Assembly (NCBI GenBank): GCA_024636475.1
Contig: JAGXHA010000043.1
Span: forward strand, 1 to 64,000
Direction: 5' to 3'
Length of the DNA: 64,000 nt
From: Roseobacter sp.
GTDB lineage: Bacteria; Pseudomonadota; Alphaproteobacteria; Rhodobacterales; Rhodobacteraceae
The notes under the pieces are model-generated. The model ran no database searches. It was not told where the DNA came from and saw only the letters and a program-made list of their open reading frames with translations. Made by a program: the position numbers and the translations under genes. Shown here piece after piece: positions 19,114 to 29,178 of this stretch (its first letter is position 1; every line of letters begins with the position of its first letter).

Positions 19114-20089
19114 GGGCCACCTCGCGTCCAGCCAAGGTGCCGATCAATCCGCCTCGGGCAAACAGAACCACCAGCAATAATAAAAGCCCCAGATACACCT
19201 GCCAGAAATCGCTGATACCGCCCAAGACATGCTCGAGCAGGATAAACAGCGCGGCCCCTGCGACAGGTCCAAACAACCGCCCCACCCCGCCAAGGATCAC
19301 GAAAACCATGATCTCTCCGCTGGTGTGCCAGCTGAACATCGTGGGGCTGACAAACCGGTTAAGATCGGCAAACAGCGCCCCCGCGAGCCCCGTTACTGCG
19401 CCCGAAATCACAAATGCCACAAGGCGCAAACGAAACGGTGCAAGGCCCACGGTTTCGACCCGTTCAGGATTTTGGCGAGCGGCAGAGAGCGCAAGCCCGA
19501 AAGGCGCTTTGGCAATCCGGCTGGCCCCGAACAAGGCAATGGCCAGAACACCAAAGGTGATGGCGAAAAACTGGATCGGGTCAAGTGTGTTCAATCCGGG
19601 AAAATCATTGCGAACATAGATAGATAGCCCGTCTTCACCGCCGTAAGCCGGCCAGGAAATGGCGAAATAATACAGCATCTGCCCGAAGGCCAACGTGATC
19701 ATGATGAAATAGACGCCCGTCGTGCGCAGGCTGAGCGCGCCAATCGCAAGGGCTGCCAGTGCTGCGGTCGCAAGTGCGACGCCCCAAATCACCAGCATCG
19801 ATTTGGTGCCCTCGATCAGAAACGGGGTTTCCATCAGTGGCGTATAGCTTTGCGCGTGGCTGGCAAGGATGCCCATGGCATAGCCGCCCAACCCGAAAAA
19901 CGCAGCGTGACCAAAGCTGACCAAGCCACCAAGCCCAAGCGCGATGTTCAGGCCCACGCCTGCAAGCGCCAAAATCGCGGCCTTGGTGACAAGGGTGATG
20001 ATAAATGGCTCGTCCAGCAGCAAGGCGGCACCGGCCGTTGCGGGCAGCATCAGGAAAAGGATAATGTTCAGAAGGGTTTCACGGGGCAA
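19106..20089 (-). CDS. livM: Branched-chain amino acid type ABC transporter permease (LivM)
   Basis: GVGLNIALGLGGLVSFGHAAFFGLGGYAMG; probable TTG start at 20089 behind GGAGGG; ORF extends to 20137. Confidence 0.88.
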   Translation of the reverse strand: MPRETLLNIILFLMLPATAGAALLLDEPFIITLVTKAAILALAGVGLNIALGLGGLVSFGHAAFFGLGGYAMGILASHAQSYTPLMETPFLIEGTKSMLVIWGVALATAALAALAIGALSLRTTGVYFIMITLAFGQMLYYFAISWPAYGGEDGLSIYVRNDFPGLNTLDPIQFFAITFGVLAIALFGASRIAKAPFGLALSAARQNPERVETVGLAPFRLRLVAFVISGAVTGLAGALFADLNRFVSPTMFSWHTSGEIMVFVILGGVGRLFGPVAGAALFILLEHVLGGISDFWQVYLGLLLLLVVLFARGGLIGTLAGREVAHD

Positions 20090-20090
20090 C

Positions 20091-21008
20091 TCAATTCCCT
20101 CCAAACAGGCCGGAGGGTTTGAACAGTAGCACCCCAACCATCAAGATATATATCGACATGGAGGCCACGGCAGACCCGACCGAATTGGCAGAAGACGCCT
20201 GCATGAAGCTCTCGAACAGGGGTGGTAGCAAAACGCCACCCAGAGTGTCGGTCAGCCCTACCAGCAGCGATCCGACCAGCGCACCTTTAATGGATCCGAT
20301 ACCACCGATCACAATCACCACAAAGGCCAGGATCAACACGGGTTCGCCCATACCCACCTGCACCGACTGAATGGCTCCGACCAGCGCACCCGCAAGTCCT
20401 GCAAGTGCTGCACCCAGAGCAAAGACAATCGTATAAAGCTTTGAGATATCAACGCCCAACGCCGCGATCATTTCGCGATCTGCCTCGCCTGCGCGGATGC
20501 GCACGCCGATGCGGGTTTTGGCGATCAGCAAGAACAGGCCCGCCGCCACCAGCAACCCCACGCCTATTATGACCAGCCGGTAGAGCGGGTATAGGATGCC
20601 GCCGGGCAGCATCACCGGGCCAGCCAAGGCTGCGGGAACATCAAGAAACAAGGGAAACGAACCGAACAGCCAGCGCGTCCCTTCCGAAAAAATCAAGATC
20701 AGCGCGAATGTTGCCAATACCTGATCAAGATGATCGCGGTCGTAAAGACGGCGGATCACCAACAATTCAACCAAGGCCCCCGCAGCGGCAGCAGCAGCAA
20801 GGGCTCCGATCAAGGCAAGTATGAACGACCCGGTCCAGCCTGCCACGGCAGCCGCCGCAAAAGCGCCAACCATATAAAGCGATCCATGCGCCAGATTGAT
20901 CAGACCCATCACGCCGAAGATCAGCGTCAAGCCTGCCGCCATAAGGAAAAGCATCACGCCGAACTGAAGTCCGTTCAGGACCTGCTCTATCAATAGTATC
21001 AATGACAT
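20091..21008 (-). CDS. livH: Branched-chain amino acid type ABC transporter permease (LivH)
   Basis: LNGLQFGVMLFLMAAGLTLIFGVMGLINLAHGSLYMVGAF. Confidence 0.9.
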   Translation of the reverse strand: MSLILLIEQVLNGLQFGVMLFLMAAGLTLIFGVMGLINLAHGSLYMVGAFAAAAVAGWTGSFILALIGALAAAAAAGALVELLVIRRLYDRDHLDQVLATFALILIFSEGTRWLFGSFPLFLDVPAALAGPVMLPGGILYPLYRLVIIGVGLLVAAGLFLLIAKTRIGVRIRAGEADREMIAALGVDISKLYTIVFALGAALAGLAGALVGAIQSVQVGMGEPVLILAFVVIVIGGIGSIKGALVGSLLVGLTDTLGGVLLPPLFESFMQASSANSVGSAVASMSIYILMVGVLLFKPSGLFGGN

Positions 21009-21054
21009 ATAGGGCGTTCCTCAAGCGTTCTGCGTGGATGCGAATAGTTTGAAA

Positions 21055-21084
21055 GCGCTGCGCCAGATGGTGATGGCGCAGCGC
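21055..21084 (-). terminator. Perfect 11-bp hairpin between the substrate-binding protein gene and livH (attenuator or 3' stabiliser)
   Basis: GCGCTGCGCCA-N8-TGGCGCAGCGC, followed on minus strand by TTTC. Confidence 0.65.
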
Positions 21085-21090
21085 ATTTAA

Positions 21091-22236
21091 TCACATCTTG
21101 CAGTCAGCGCCGTAGACGTCTTGATGATCTGACGCAGCAACCCCGATCACCTTGTTGGTCACGACGTCACCCTCTTTGACGACCTCACGCATGTAGATGT
21201 CCTGGATCGGATGGTGGTTCGGCGCAAAGGCAAAATCACCGCGAACGGAGGCGAAATCAGCCTCTTCCAAAGCAGCTTGGAATGCCGCTGCGTCTTTCAC
21301 GTCGGCTTTGCCCATCGCACTTTCCAACAGCAAGGCCGTATCATAGCCTTGGGCTGCATAAAGCGAAGGCAAGCGACCATACTCGGCTTGAAAGTCAGCG
21401 ACAAACTTTACGTTGGCGTCGTTGTCCAAATCCTTGGACCAGTGCGATGTGTTTTTGACACCAAGGGCTGCGTCACCGATTGCAGCAAGAATTCCCTGGT
21501 CAAAACTGAAGGCAGGCCCCATCACTTTCTTATCTACACCAGAACCGGCATATTGTTTCATAAATGAAATTCCCATGCCGCCAGGAAGGAAGAAATAGAC
21601 TGTATCCGCGTCAGATGCTCGGATTTGTGCAATTTCCGCAGCATAGTCTGTCTGCCCCAACTTGGTATAAATCTCACCTACGACGTCCCCTTTGAAGGTA
21701 CTTTTGAACCCGGTCATGCCGTCGGTGCCAGCAGGATAGTTCGGTGCCATCAGGAAGACCTTCTCGATGCCGTTCTCGCTCGCCCACGTGCCACCGGCTT
21801 CATAGAAAGCGTCATTCTGCCAGGCCACATTAAAGTAAAGCGGGCTACAGCCCTTGCCGGCAAGGGCTGACGGACCTGCGTTTGGCGACAGGTAGAATTT
21901 ACCTTGCGCAGTGACCGCAGGAACGACCGCCATCGCCAGGTTTGACCAGATGATACCGGTCATGACATCGACCTTTTCGGATTGGATCATCTTATCGGCA
22001 AGCTGGACCGCGATGTCGGGCTTTCGCTGATCATCTTCGATCACCAGTTCAAGGTTTTCATTGCCTTTGGCGGCCAGCAAAAAGCCATCGCGCACGTCGA
22101 TGCCAAGGCCTGCGCCACCGCCCGACAGCGTTGTGATCATGCCGACTTTGACCTTGCCACCATGGGCATCAGCATAGGCCATTCCGGCGCTTAGTGCAGC
22201 AATTGAAGCCGCAGCAATCAGTGATTTAAGTTTCAT
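21091..22236 (-). CDS. ABC transporter substrate-binding protein (branched-chain amino acid/aromatic acid type)
   Basis: Signal peptide MKLKSLIAAASIAALSAGMAYA; KVGMITTLSGGGAGLGIDVRDGFLLA; ATG at 22236 preferred. Confidence 0.88.
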   Translation of the reverse strand: MKLKSLIAAASIAALSAGMAYADAHGGKVKVGMITTLSGGGAGLGIDVRDGFLLAAKGNENLELVIEDDQRKPDIAVQLADKMIQSEKVDVMTGIIWSNLAMAVVPAVTAQGKFYLSPNAGPSALAGKGCSPLYFNVAWQNDAFYEAGGTWASENGIEKVFLMAPNYPAGTDGMTGFKSTFKGDVVGEIYTKLGQTDYAAEIAQIRASDADTVYFFLPGGMGISFMKQYAGSGVDKKVMGPAFSFDQGILAAIGDAALGVKNTSHWSKDLDNDANVKFVADFQAEYGRLPSLYAAQGYDTALLLESAMGKADVKDAAAFQAALEEADFASVRGDFAFAPNHHPIQDIYMREVVKEGDVVTNKVIGVAASDHQDVYGADCKM

Positions 22237-22288
22237 TTGTCTCTCCGTTGGTGTTTTGGACCTCATTGAGCGGGTCCGTTGAAGTTGT

Positions 22289-22306
22289 TTACAATGCCGT
22301 TTGTAA
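22289..22306. promoter_or_regulatory. Inverted repeat TTACAA-N6-TTGTAA between kynU and the substrate-binding protein gene
   Basis: Read directly; 6-bp perfect arms in the 66-bp intergenic gap. Confidence 0.35.
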
Positions 22307-22332
22307 GGCGTCCGTCAAGTTTGGCGGATCGC

Positions 22333-23523
22333 TTAGGTTACCCGCGATTTGATCTTGTATTTATCATCATCCCACAGGTCATTGTTCATCACGTCGGCAA
22401 TGATCTTGACCGCCGCCGTGACATCAGCGCTGTCGATATACATCGGCGTAAAGCCGAAACGCATGATGTCGGGGGCGCGAAAATCCCCAATCACGCCGCG
22501 CTCGATCACGGCTTGCATGGCTGCATACCCGCGCTCGAAACGCCAAGAAACCTGGCTCCCGCGTGAGGCCGCATCGCGCGGGCTTGCAAGCGTCAGGGCC
22601 GGTACATCACGCTCTATTTCCGCGATAAACTGTTCTTGCAGCGCGATCGACGCAGCGCGCAGGTCATGCATGTCGACGTCAGCCCAAAGCTCCATCGCGA
22701 CCTCGAGGGCGGTCAGTTGGATCACCGGAGGTGTGCCCACCCGCATCCGTTCAATGCCGTTGCCTGGCGTATAATTCAGATCAAACTCAAAGGGTTGGCG
22801 ATGCCCCAACCATCCGGCCAAAGCAGGTTCAACGCTTTCTGCCAGATCGGGCCGAACATAGATGAAACCCGGCGCGCCAGGGCCACCGTTCAGGTATTTA
22901 TAGGTGCAGCCCACAGCAAACTCGGCATTCGACCCGGCCATGTCCACCGGCAACGCGCCCGCTGAATGCGCCAAATCCCAGACCATGACGGCACCTTTTG
23001 CATGGACCAGTTTGGTCACCGCTTTCATGTCGTGCTTGCGGCCTGTGCGATAATCCACCTCGGTCAGCATCACCACAGCGATATCTTCGCTGATTGCATC
23101 AGCGACCTCTTCGGGGGCCACGGTTCGCAGTTCATAGCCTTGCTCGAGAAGCTTCACGAGCCCTTCAGCCATGTAGAGATCGGACGGAAAATTGCCCGTG
23201 TCGCTTAGGATTACACGGCGATCCTTGCGCAGCTTCAACCCTGACGACAGCGCCTGAAACACCTTGATCGACAGCGTGTCACCCATCACGACCGATCCGT
23301 CCGGTGCCCCGATGATCCGCGCAACCATGTCGCCCACACGAGAGGGCTGCTCCATCCAGTTGGCCTTGTTCCAACCGCGGATCAGCATCTCGCCCCATTC
23401 ATCGGCCATCATTGCCTGCACCCGTGCGGGAACAGCACGCGGCAGCGGCCCCAGCGAGTTACCATCTAGATATATCACACCCTCAGGCAGGAAAAACGCG
23501 TCTTTATTCAGTATATCAGCCAC
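22333..23523 (-). CDS. kynU: Kynureninase
   Basis: VIYLDGNSLGPLPRAV, VVMLTEVDYRTGRKHDM, CTYKYLNGGPGAPGFIYV (PLP Lys), WLGHRQPFEFD. Confidence 0.95.
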   Translation of the reverse strand: MADILNKDAFFLPEGVIYLDGNSLGPLPRAVPARVQAMMADEWGEMLIRGWNKANWMEQPSRVGDMVARIIGAPDGSVVMGDTLSIKVFQALSSGLKLRKDRRVILSDTGNFPSDLYMAEGLVKLLEQGYELRTVAPEEVADAISEDIAVVMLTEVDYRTGRKHDMKAVTKLVHAKGAVMVWDLAHSAGALPVDMAGSNAEFAVGCTYKYLNGGPGAPGFIYVRPDLAESVEPALAGWLGHRQPFEFDLNYTPGNGIERMRVGTPPVIQLTALEVAMELWADVDMHDLRAASIALQEQFIAEIERDVPALTLASPRDAASRGSQVSWRFERGYAAMQAVIERGVIGDFRAPDIMRFGFTPMYIDSADVTAAVKIIADVMNNDLWDDDKYKIKSRVT

Positions 23524-24351
23524 TTACAGGGCTCCTCTAACGTGCCAAAGTTCTGGGAAAAGTTCGACTTCCAGCATCTTTCGCAGATAAGCGACGCCGT
23601 TGGTACCCCCCGTCCCCCGCTTAAATCCGATGATCCGTTCGACCGTGGTCACATGGTTAAAGCGCCAGCGGCGAAAGTAATCCTCCAGATCGACCAGCTT
23701 TTCTGCCAGTTCATAAAGCGCCCAGTATTTCGACGGGTTTTCATAGACTTGTTGCCAAAGGTCTTGGATCTCCTTTTGTGCTTCCCAGTTGGTCGTACCC
23801 GGCGCGCCGGCCAGCGACGCCTGCCCCAAACCCTTGCACAGATGATCGATAGCCACCTGATACAGGCTGGGCTGCGCGATCTCCTCCTGCAAAGTCTTGA
23901 GTGCGTCTGCCTTGTGTTTATGCACTTGCATCAACGCGTTATTCCGGTTGCCAAGCAGGTATTCCACCAATCGGTATTGATGGGACTGAAAACCGCTCGA
24001 GTTGCCAAGTGACGGACGAAAGGCAGTATATTCGCTAGGCGTCATCGTGCGCAAAACGTCCCATGCGTTGTTCAACTGCTCAAAGATCCGCGCCACGCGG
24101 GACAGCATCTTGAATGCCGAAGACAACTCCCCCGCCACCATCACTTTTCGGGCGGCCTGCAACTCGTGAATGGCCAAGCGCATCCATAGTTCCGAGGTCT
24201 GGTGCTGCACGATAAACAGCATCTCGTCATGGGCATCGCTGAGCGGACGTTGTGACGATAAAATCGCATCCAATCCCAGATAGTCACCGTAGGACATATC
24301 CTTGGCGAAATCCATCTTGGCCCCTTTAGAGGCTTCTTCAAAACTGCTCAT
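23524..24351 (-). CDS. kynA: Tryptophan 2,3-dioxygenase
   Basis: [79 protein letters not shown]. Confidence 0.95.
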   Translation of the reverse strand: MSSFEEASKGAKMDFAKDMSYGDYLGLDAILSSQRPLSDAHDEMLFIVQHQTSELWMRLAIHELQAARKVMVAGELSSAFKMLSRVARIFEQLNNAWDVLRTMTPSEYTAFRPSLGNSSGFQSHQYRLVEYLLGNRNNALMQVHKHKADALKTLQEEIAQPSLYQVAIDHLCKGLGQASLAGAPGTTNWEAQKEIQDLWQQVYENPSKYWALYELAEKLVDLEDYFRRWRFNHVTTVERIIGFKRGTGGTNGVAYLRKMLEVELFPELWHVRGAL

Positions 24352-25970
24352 GTCTTTTCCCGAAGCGCGAAACGCTGGATTTTACCAGTGGCCGTTTTGG
24401 GCAGCGAGTCCGTGAATTGGATATCGCGGGGGTATTTGAATGGCGCGATTTCTGCTTTAACATGCTCTTGCAACATCTTGATTGTGTTTGTATCTTTCGG
24501 CACGTCCGCCACCAAAACAACATGCGCCTGCACGACCGAGCCGCGATGTTCGTCGGGCTTTGCCACCACGGCACATTCCAAAACAAAAGGATGGGACAAC
24601 AGCGCGGCCTCAACCTCGGGCCCTGCGATATTATAGCCCGCCGAGATGATCATATCGTCGTTGCGCGCTGCAAAATGCAGATACCCCTGCGCATCCATTG
24701 AAAAGCTGTCACCGGTTATGTTCCACCCGTTTTGCACGTAAAGCGCCTGCCGGTCGTCCGCTAAATAGCGGCACCCCGTCGGACCACGTACCGCAAGTCT
24801 ACCCACCTCGCCGCGTGGCAGTTCATCGCCGTTTTCGCCAACTATCCGAGCCTCGTAGCCACCAATAGGCTTACCCGTACAAGCGGCTTTGTGATCGTCA
24901 AACCGGTTCGAGATGAAGATATGCAGCATCTCGGTCGCACCGATCCCGTCCAGCATCGGCTTTCCAGTCTTTTCCTTCCAATCATGGTAAACAGGTGCGG
25001 GAAGGGTTTCTCCCGCACTTACCGCCGCACGAAGGCTGGACAGATCAGCGCCCTGATCCATCGCTGCCAGCATTGCACGATAGGCAGTGGGTGCCGTGAA
25101 GCATACAGTCGCCTTATATTTCTCAATGATTTCAATCATATTCGGCGGTGAGGCCGTTTCAAGCAAAGTCGCAGCCGCACCAAAGCGCAGCGGGAAAATC
25201 GCCAAGCCACCAAGCCCGAAGGTAAAAGCCAAAGGCGGCGAGCCGACAAAGACATCTTCGGGTACGACTTGCAAAACTTCACGGGCATATCCGTCGGCAA
25301 TGATCAAAAGATCGCGGTGAAAATGCATAGTGGCCTTAGGGCTTCCGGTCGTGCCAGAGGTGAACCCAAGCAAAGCCACATCATCAATGGCAGTATCAAC
25401 CGCCTGAAACTGAACAGGTTTCTCCAAGGCCAGACGGTCAAGTTCTGCGTCATGGTTGCTTGTTCCATCAAAGCCAATGACAGAGTTCAGAAACGAAGAA
25501 GTCTTCGCGCAGGCCGTCATTTCATCCATTAACCTTGTGTCGCACAGCGCATGGCTGATCTCTGCCTTGTCTACAATTGCCGTTAACTCTGACGCGCGCA
25601 GCATGGGCATCGTGTTCACCACGACCGCCCCCGCCTTGGTCGCGGCCAACCAACAGGCCACCATCGCAGGATTGTTCGCAGACCGGATCAGCACGCGATT
25701 GCCCGGCTTGATCCCGAAATTCTCGACCAGGGCGCGGGCCAGCTTATTGGTCCAGTCGGTCAGTTCCTTATAGGTGCGCCGCCGCCCGTTACCGATGAGG
25801 GCGGTATGATCCCCAAAACCTTTTTCAACCATCTTATCAGTTAGTTCCACACCGATATTCAGACGGTTCGGATAGTCGAAACCATCCAAAAGCAACGTGG
25901 GCCAGTTCTCCAAGGGGGGCAGATTATCCCGTGAAAAAGTATCTGTGTGTCCTGAAGGTTGCATGTCCAA
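24348..25970 (-). CDS. Benzoate-CoA-ligase family protein, probable 2-aminobenzoate-CoA ligase
   Basis: [43 protein letters not shown]; between kynA and AbmA-like genes. Confidence 0.8.
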   Translation of the reverse strand: MDMQPSGHTDTFSRDNLPPLENWPTLLLDGFDYPNRLNIGVELTDKMVEKGFGDHTALIGNGRRRTYKELTDWTNKLARALVENFGIKPGNRVLIRSANNPAMVACWLAATKAGAVVVNTMPMLRASELTAIVDKAEISHALCDTRLMDEMTACAKTSSFLNSVIGFDGTSNHDAELDRLALEKPVQFQAVDTAIDDVALLGFTSGTTGSPKATMHFHRDLLIIADGYAREVLQVVPEDVFVGSPPLAFTFGLGGLAIFPLRFGAAATLLETASPPNMIEIIEKYKATVCFTAPTAYRAMLAAMDQGADLSSLRAAVSAGETLPAPVYHDWKEKTGKPMLDGIGATEMLHIFISNRFDDHKAACTGKPIGGYEARIVGENGDELPRGEVGRLAVRGPTGCRYLADDRQALYVQNGWNITGDSFSMDAQGYLHFAARNDDMIISAGYNIAGPEVEAALLSHPFVLECAVVAKPDEHRGSVVQAHVVLVADVPKDTNTIKMLQEHVKAEIAPFKYPRDIQFTDSLPKTATGKIQRFALREKT

Positions 25971-25976
25971 CTCTCT

Positions 25977-27125
25977 CTACATCGCGCCGATGGTCTGGCG
26001 CGCAATTACGACCCGCTGAACGTCCGACGCGCCCTCGTAAATCCGCAAAGCGCGGATTTCACGGTAAAGGCTTTCCACCACCATGCCGTGTCGCACCCCG
26101 TCGCCCCCGAACAACTGCACCGCCTTGTCGATCACGATCTGCGCGTGATCCGTTGCGAAAAGCTTGGCCATCGCCGCCTCGCGTGTCACCCTTGGTGCGC
26201 CTTGATCCTTCAACCAAGCGGCGCGGTAAATCAGCAGGGCCGACGCGTCGACATCGACCGCCATATCGGCAATATGCCCCTGCACCATCTGCAAATCCGC
26301 CAGCGGCTTACCTTGCACCTGCCGCTGCGTGACGCGGTTCAGTGCCTCGTCCAATGCGCGCCGGGCAAAGCCCAGGGCCGCAGCTGCGACGGTCGAGCGG
26401 AACACATCCAAAACCGACATCGCAATGGCAAAGCCCTGGCCGGGATTGCCAATCATCGCAGATGCCGGAACGCGGCAATCGGTAAAGCGTAAGGTCGCCA
26501 AGGGGTGCGGTGCGATCACCTGCAACCGCTCTGCCACTTCGAATCCGGGCAGTCCGGCAGGCAACACGAAGGCCGACAGCCCCCGCGCGCCCGGTGCCTC
26601 TCCAGTGCGGGCAAAGAGCGTGTACACATCCGCAATCCCCCCATTGGAAATCCAGGTCTTCTCACCGTTCAAGATATAGTCATCGCCATCGCGCTCTGCG
26701 GTCATCGTGGAATTGGCAACATCCGATCCCGACTGCGGCTCGGTCAGGGCAAAGGCAGATATTGCCTCGCCTGCCCGCGTCTTCGGCAGCCATTCGAGCT
26801 GCTGTTCGGGTGTGCCGAAAAGGCTGACCGCACCTGTCCCAAGCCCCTGCATGGCAAAGGAAAAATCAGCCAGCCCGTCATGGCGCGCCAGCGTTTCGCG
26901 GATCAGGCACAGGCTGCGCACATCCAAGGTTTCGCCAGTCATGGCAGCTGAATGCTGCAACCAGCCGCCTTGCCCCAACATCGCCACCAAGGACCGGCAC
27001 GCCGCATCCGTATCGCTATGATCAATCGCCGAAAGATGCGCAGCCGCCCAAGCATCCAGATCATCCGCCAAGGCGCGATGCCGATCCTCAAAAAACGGCC
27101 AGTCCAGAAAACTCCGGTCAGACAT
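25977..27125 (-). CDS. Acyl-CoA dehydrogenase
   Basis: [81 protein letters not shown]. Confidence 0.9.
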   Translation of the reverse strand: MSDRSFLDWPFFEDRHRALADDLDAWAAAHLSAIDHSDTDAACRSLVAMLGQGGWLQHSAAMTGETLDVRSLCLIRETLARHDGLADFSFAMQGLGTGAVSLFGTPEQQLEWLPKTRAGEAISAFALTEPQSGSDVANSTMTAERDGDDYILNGEKTWISNGGIADVYTLFARTGEAPGARGLSAFVLPAGLPGFEVAERLQVIAPHPLATLRFTDCRVPASAMIGNPGQGFAIAMSVLDVFRSTVAAAALGFARRALDEALNRVTQRQVQGKPLADLQMVQGHIADMAVDVDASALLIYRAAWLKDQGAPRVTREAAMAKLFATDHAQIVIDKAVQLFGGDGVRHGMVVESLYREIRALRIYEGASDVQRVVIARQTIGAM

Positions 27126-27198
27126 ATCCGCATCCCATCTTCATTTTGCCAAATAAACTCCCGCCGGAGGCGCCAGTGCTCTCAGCCCACGCCACCGC

Positions 27199-28011
27199 TC
27201 AATCTCCCTCGAACACAGGCCGCTGCTTGGCGACGAAGGCGTTGTAAGCCCGCTCGAAGTCACCTGTCTGCATGCAGATCGCCTGTGCCTGCGCCTCAGC
27301 CTCGATGGCTTGTTCAATCGACATGGACCATTCCTGCGCCAGCATCGTCTTGGTCATCATATGGGCAAAGTTTGGCCCAGCCTGAATTTGCTGCGCCAGC
27401 GCCAACGCGTCAGCCTCCAGCGCGTCTCCCGCCACAAGCCGGTTGAAAAAGCCCCAGCGTTCACCCTCATGCGCCGACATCGATCGCCCGGTATAAAGCA
27501 ACTCGGCTGCCCTTGTCTGGCCGATGACACGCGGCAGGATCGCGCAAGCGCCCATGTCGCAGCCCGCCAGACCGACGCGCGTAAACAAAAACGCTGTCTT
27601 TGCCTCTGGCGTTGCCAAGCGCAGATCAGATGCCATCGCGATGATCGCCCCCGCCCCGACACAGATACCATCGACCGCCGCAATCACCGGCTTACCGCAA
27701 TTCACGATTGCCTTGACTAGATCACCGGTCATGCGGGTAAAGCGCAGCAATTCTTTCATATTCATCCGCGTCAGCGGTCCGATGATGTCATGCACGTCCC
27801 CGCCCGAGCTGAAATTCCCACCGTTCGACCCGAAAATCACCACATCCACATCATCGGCATAAACAAGGTCACGAAACCAGTCGCGCAGCTCGGCGTAGCT
27901 GTCAAAGGTCAGCGGGTTCTTGCGGTCCGGGCGGTCAAGACGCACCGTGGCAATGCCGTCTTTAATCTCGCACAGGAAGTGCTTTACATCGCTACGCATG
28001 GCTTGGCTCAT
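27199..28011 (-). CDS. Enoyl-CoA hydratase/isomerase family protein
   Basis: [63 protein letters not shown]. Confidence 0.9.
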   Translation of the reverse strand: MSQAMRSDVKHFLCEIKDGIATVRLDRPDRKNPLTFDSYAELRDWFRDLVYADDVDVVIFGSNGGNFSSGGDVHDIIGPLTRMNMKELLRFTRMTGDLVKAIVNCGKPVIAAVDGICVGAGAIIAMASDLRLATPEAKTAFLFTRVGLAGCDMGACAILPRVIGQTRAAELLYTGRSMSAHEGERWGFFNRLVAGDALEADALALAQQIQAGPNFAHMMTKTMLAQEWSMSIEQAIEAEAQAQAICMQTGDFERAYNAFVAKQRPVFEGD

Positions 28012-28462
28012 CTTGTTTTTCCTTATTTTCGGCAGCTTGAGCCACCATAATCAACTGGGCGGCCATGGTACGGGCATCTTGCGCCGTTATTCCGGTCAAC
28101 ATGTCGTTGATCCAGCCTTCGTGAGACGCGGCCTGATTGGCGAATTCTACATTTCCCGCAGGCGTAAGACGCAGGATCATCGCGCGACGGTCGCCGGGCA
28201 CAGGCACCCGTTCGACAAGGCCTTCCTCGGCCAGACGGTCCGCGATGCCGGTGACATTCCCGTTCGAGACGCGCAGGACGCCCGAAAGCTGGCTCATCTT
28301 CAGGCCTTCGGGGTGGCGCGACAGCGCCGCCATGACATCGAAACGCGGCAGCGTCGTTCCGAAATCCACCCGCAGCCTGTCTCGCAGATGCGCATCCACG
28401 TGGCGCGTCAGGCGCAGCAGCCTCAGCCACAGCCGCAAACGTTCCTTTGACGGAGTGCTCAT
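27992..28462 (-). CDS. MarR-family transcriptional regulator
   Basis: [63 protein letters not shown]. Confidence 0.9.
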   Translation of the reverse strand: MSTPSKERLRLWLRLLRLTRHVDAHLRDRLRVDFGTTLPRFDVMAALSRHPEGLKMSQLSGVLRVSNGNVTGIADRLAEEGLVERVPVPGDRRAMILRLTPAGNVEFANQAASHEGWINDMLTGITAQDARTMAAQLIMVAQAAENKEKQDEPSHA

Positions 28463-29178
28463 ATCTCGCCTCCAGATACTGACAGCGCATGGCCATTGAC
28501 CATCGACGCGCCGGACGAGGCCAGAAAGGCCACCGCGGCCACGACCTCATCGGTTGTGATCATCCGCCGCATCGGGTTGCCGCCAACGACCATCTTTTCG
28601 GCTTTGTCGCGGGAGATATCAAAGCGGGTCATCACATTGGTGACCGCCGCCTGCCCCATATCGGTATCGACAAAACCCGGACAGACCGCGTTGCAGGTGA
28701 TGCCATCGCGCGCGACCTCTTTGGCAAGTGCACGCACCAGCCCCAGAACGCCGTGCTTTGCCGCCACATAAGCCGAGATATTCGGCCCGCCCTGCAGCCC
28801 GGCGGTTGAGGCAATGGCGATCAGCCGTCCGCCCGACTGCATGCCAGCCAAGGCGGCGCGGAAGGTCAAAAACGTGCCGGTCAGGTTAACATCCAGCGTC
28901 GATTGCCAGTCAGCCAGCGTCATGTCGCGCAGCTTGGATGGTTTGCCCGCGCCCGCATTGGCGATCACCACGTCAAAGGGCGTCTTGAACAGCGCATTGA
29001 CCGCAGCCTCGTCTGTGACGTCCAGCGCATGGCACGTCATACCGCGCCCTGCATCGGTTTGCTCCAACGCGTCCAACCGGCGGCCTGCGATTGTCACCTC
29101 GGCCCCGTCTTGCGCGAAGTGCTGCGCAATCGCGCGACCGATGCCAGACCCGCCGCCAGTTACCAAAACCTTAACCAT
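28459..29178 (-). CDS. SDR family oxidoreductase (3-hydroxyacyl-CoA dehydrogenase-like)
   Basis: VLVTGGGSGIGRAIA, NAGAGK, YVAAKHGVLGLVRALAKE, CNAVCPGFVDTDM. Confidence 0.88.
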   Translation of the reverse strand: MVKVLVTGGGSGIGRAIAQHFAQDGAEVTIAGRRLDALEQTDAGRGMTCHALDVTDEAAVNALFKTPFDVVIANAGAGKPSKLRDMTLADWQSTLDVNLTGTFLTFRAALAGMQSGGRLIAIASTAGLQGGPNISAYVAAKHGVLGLVRALAKEVARDGITCNAVCPGFVDTDMGQAAVTNVMTRFDISRDKAEKMVVGGNPMRRMITTDEVVAAVAFLASSGASMVNGHALSVSGGEI

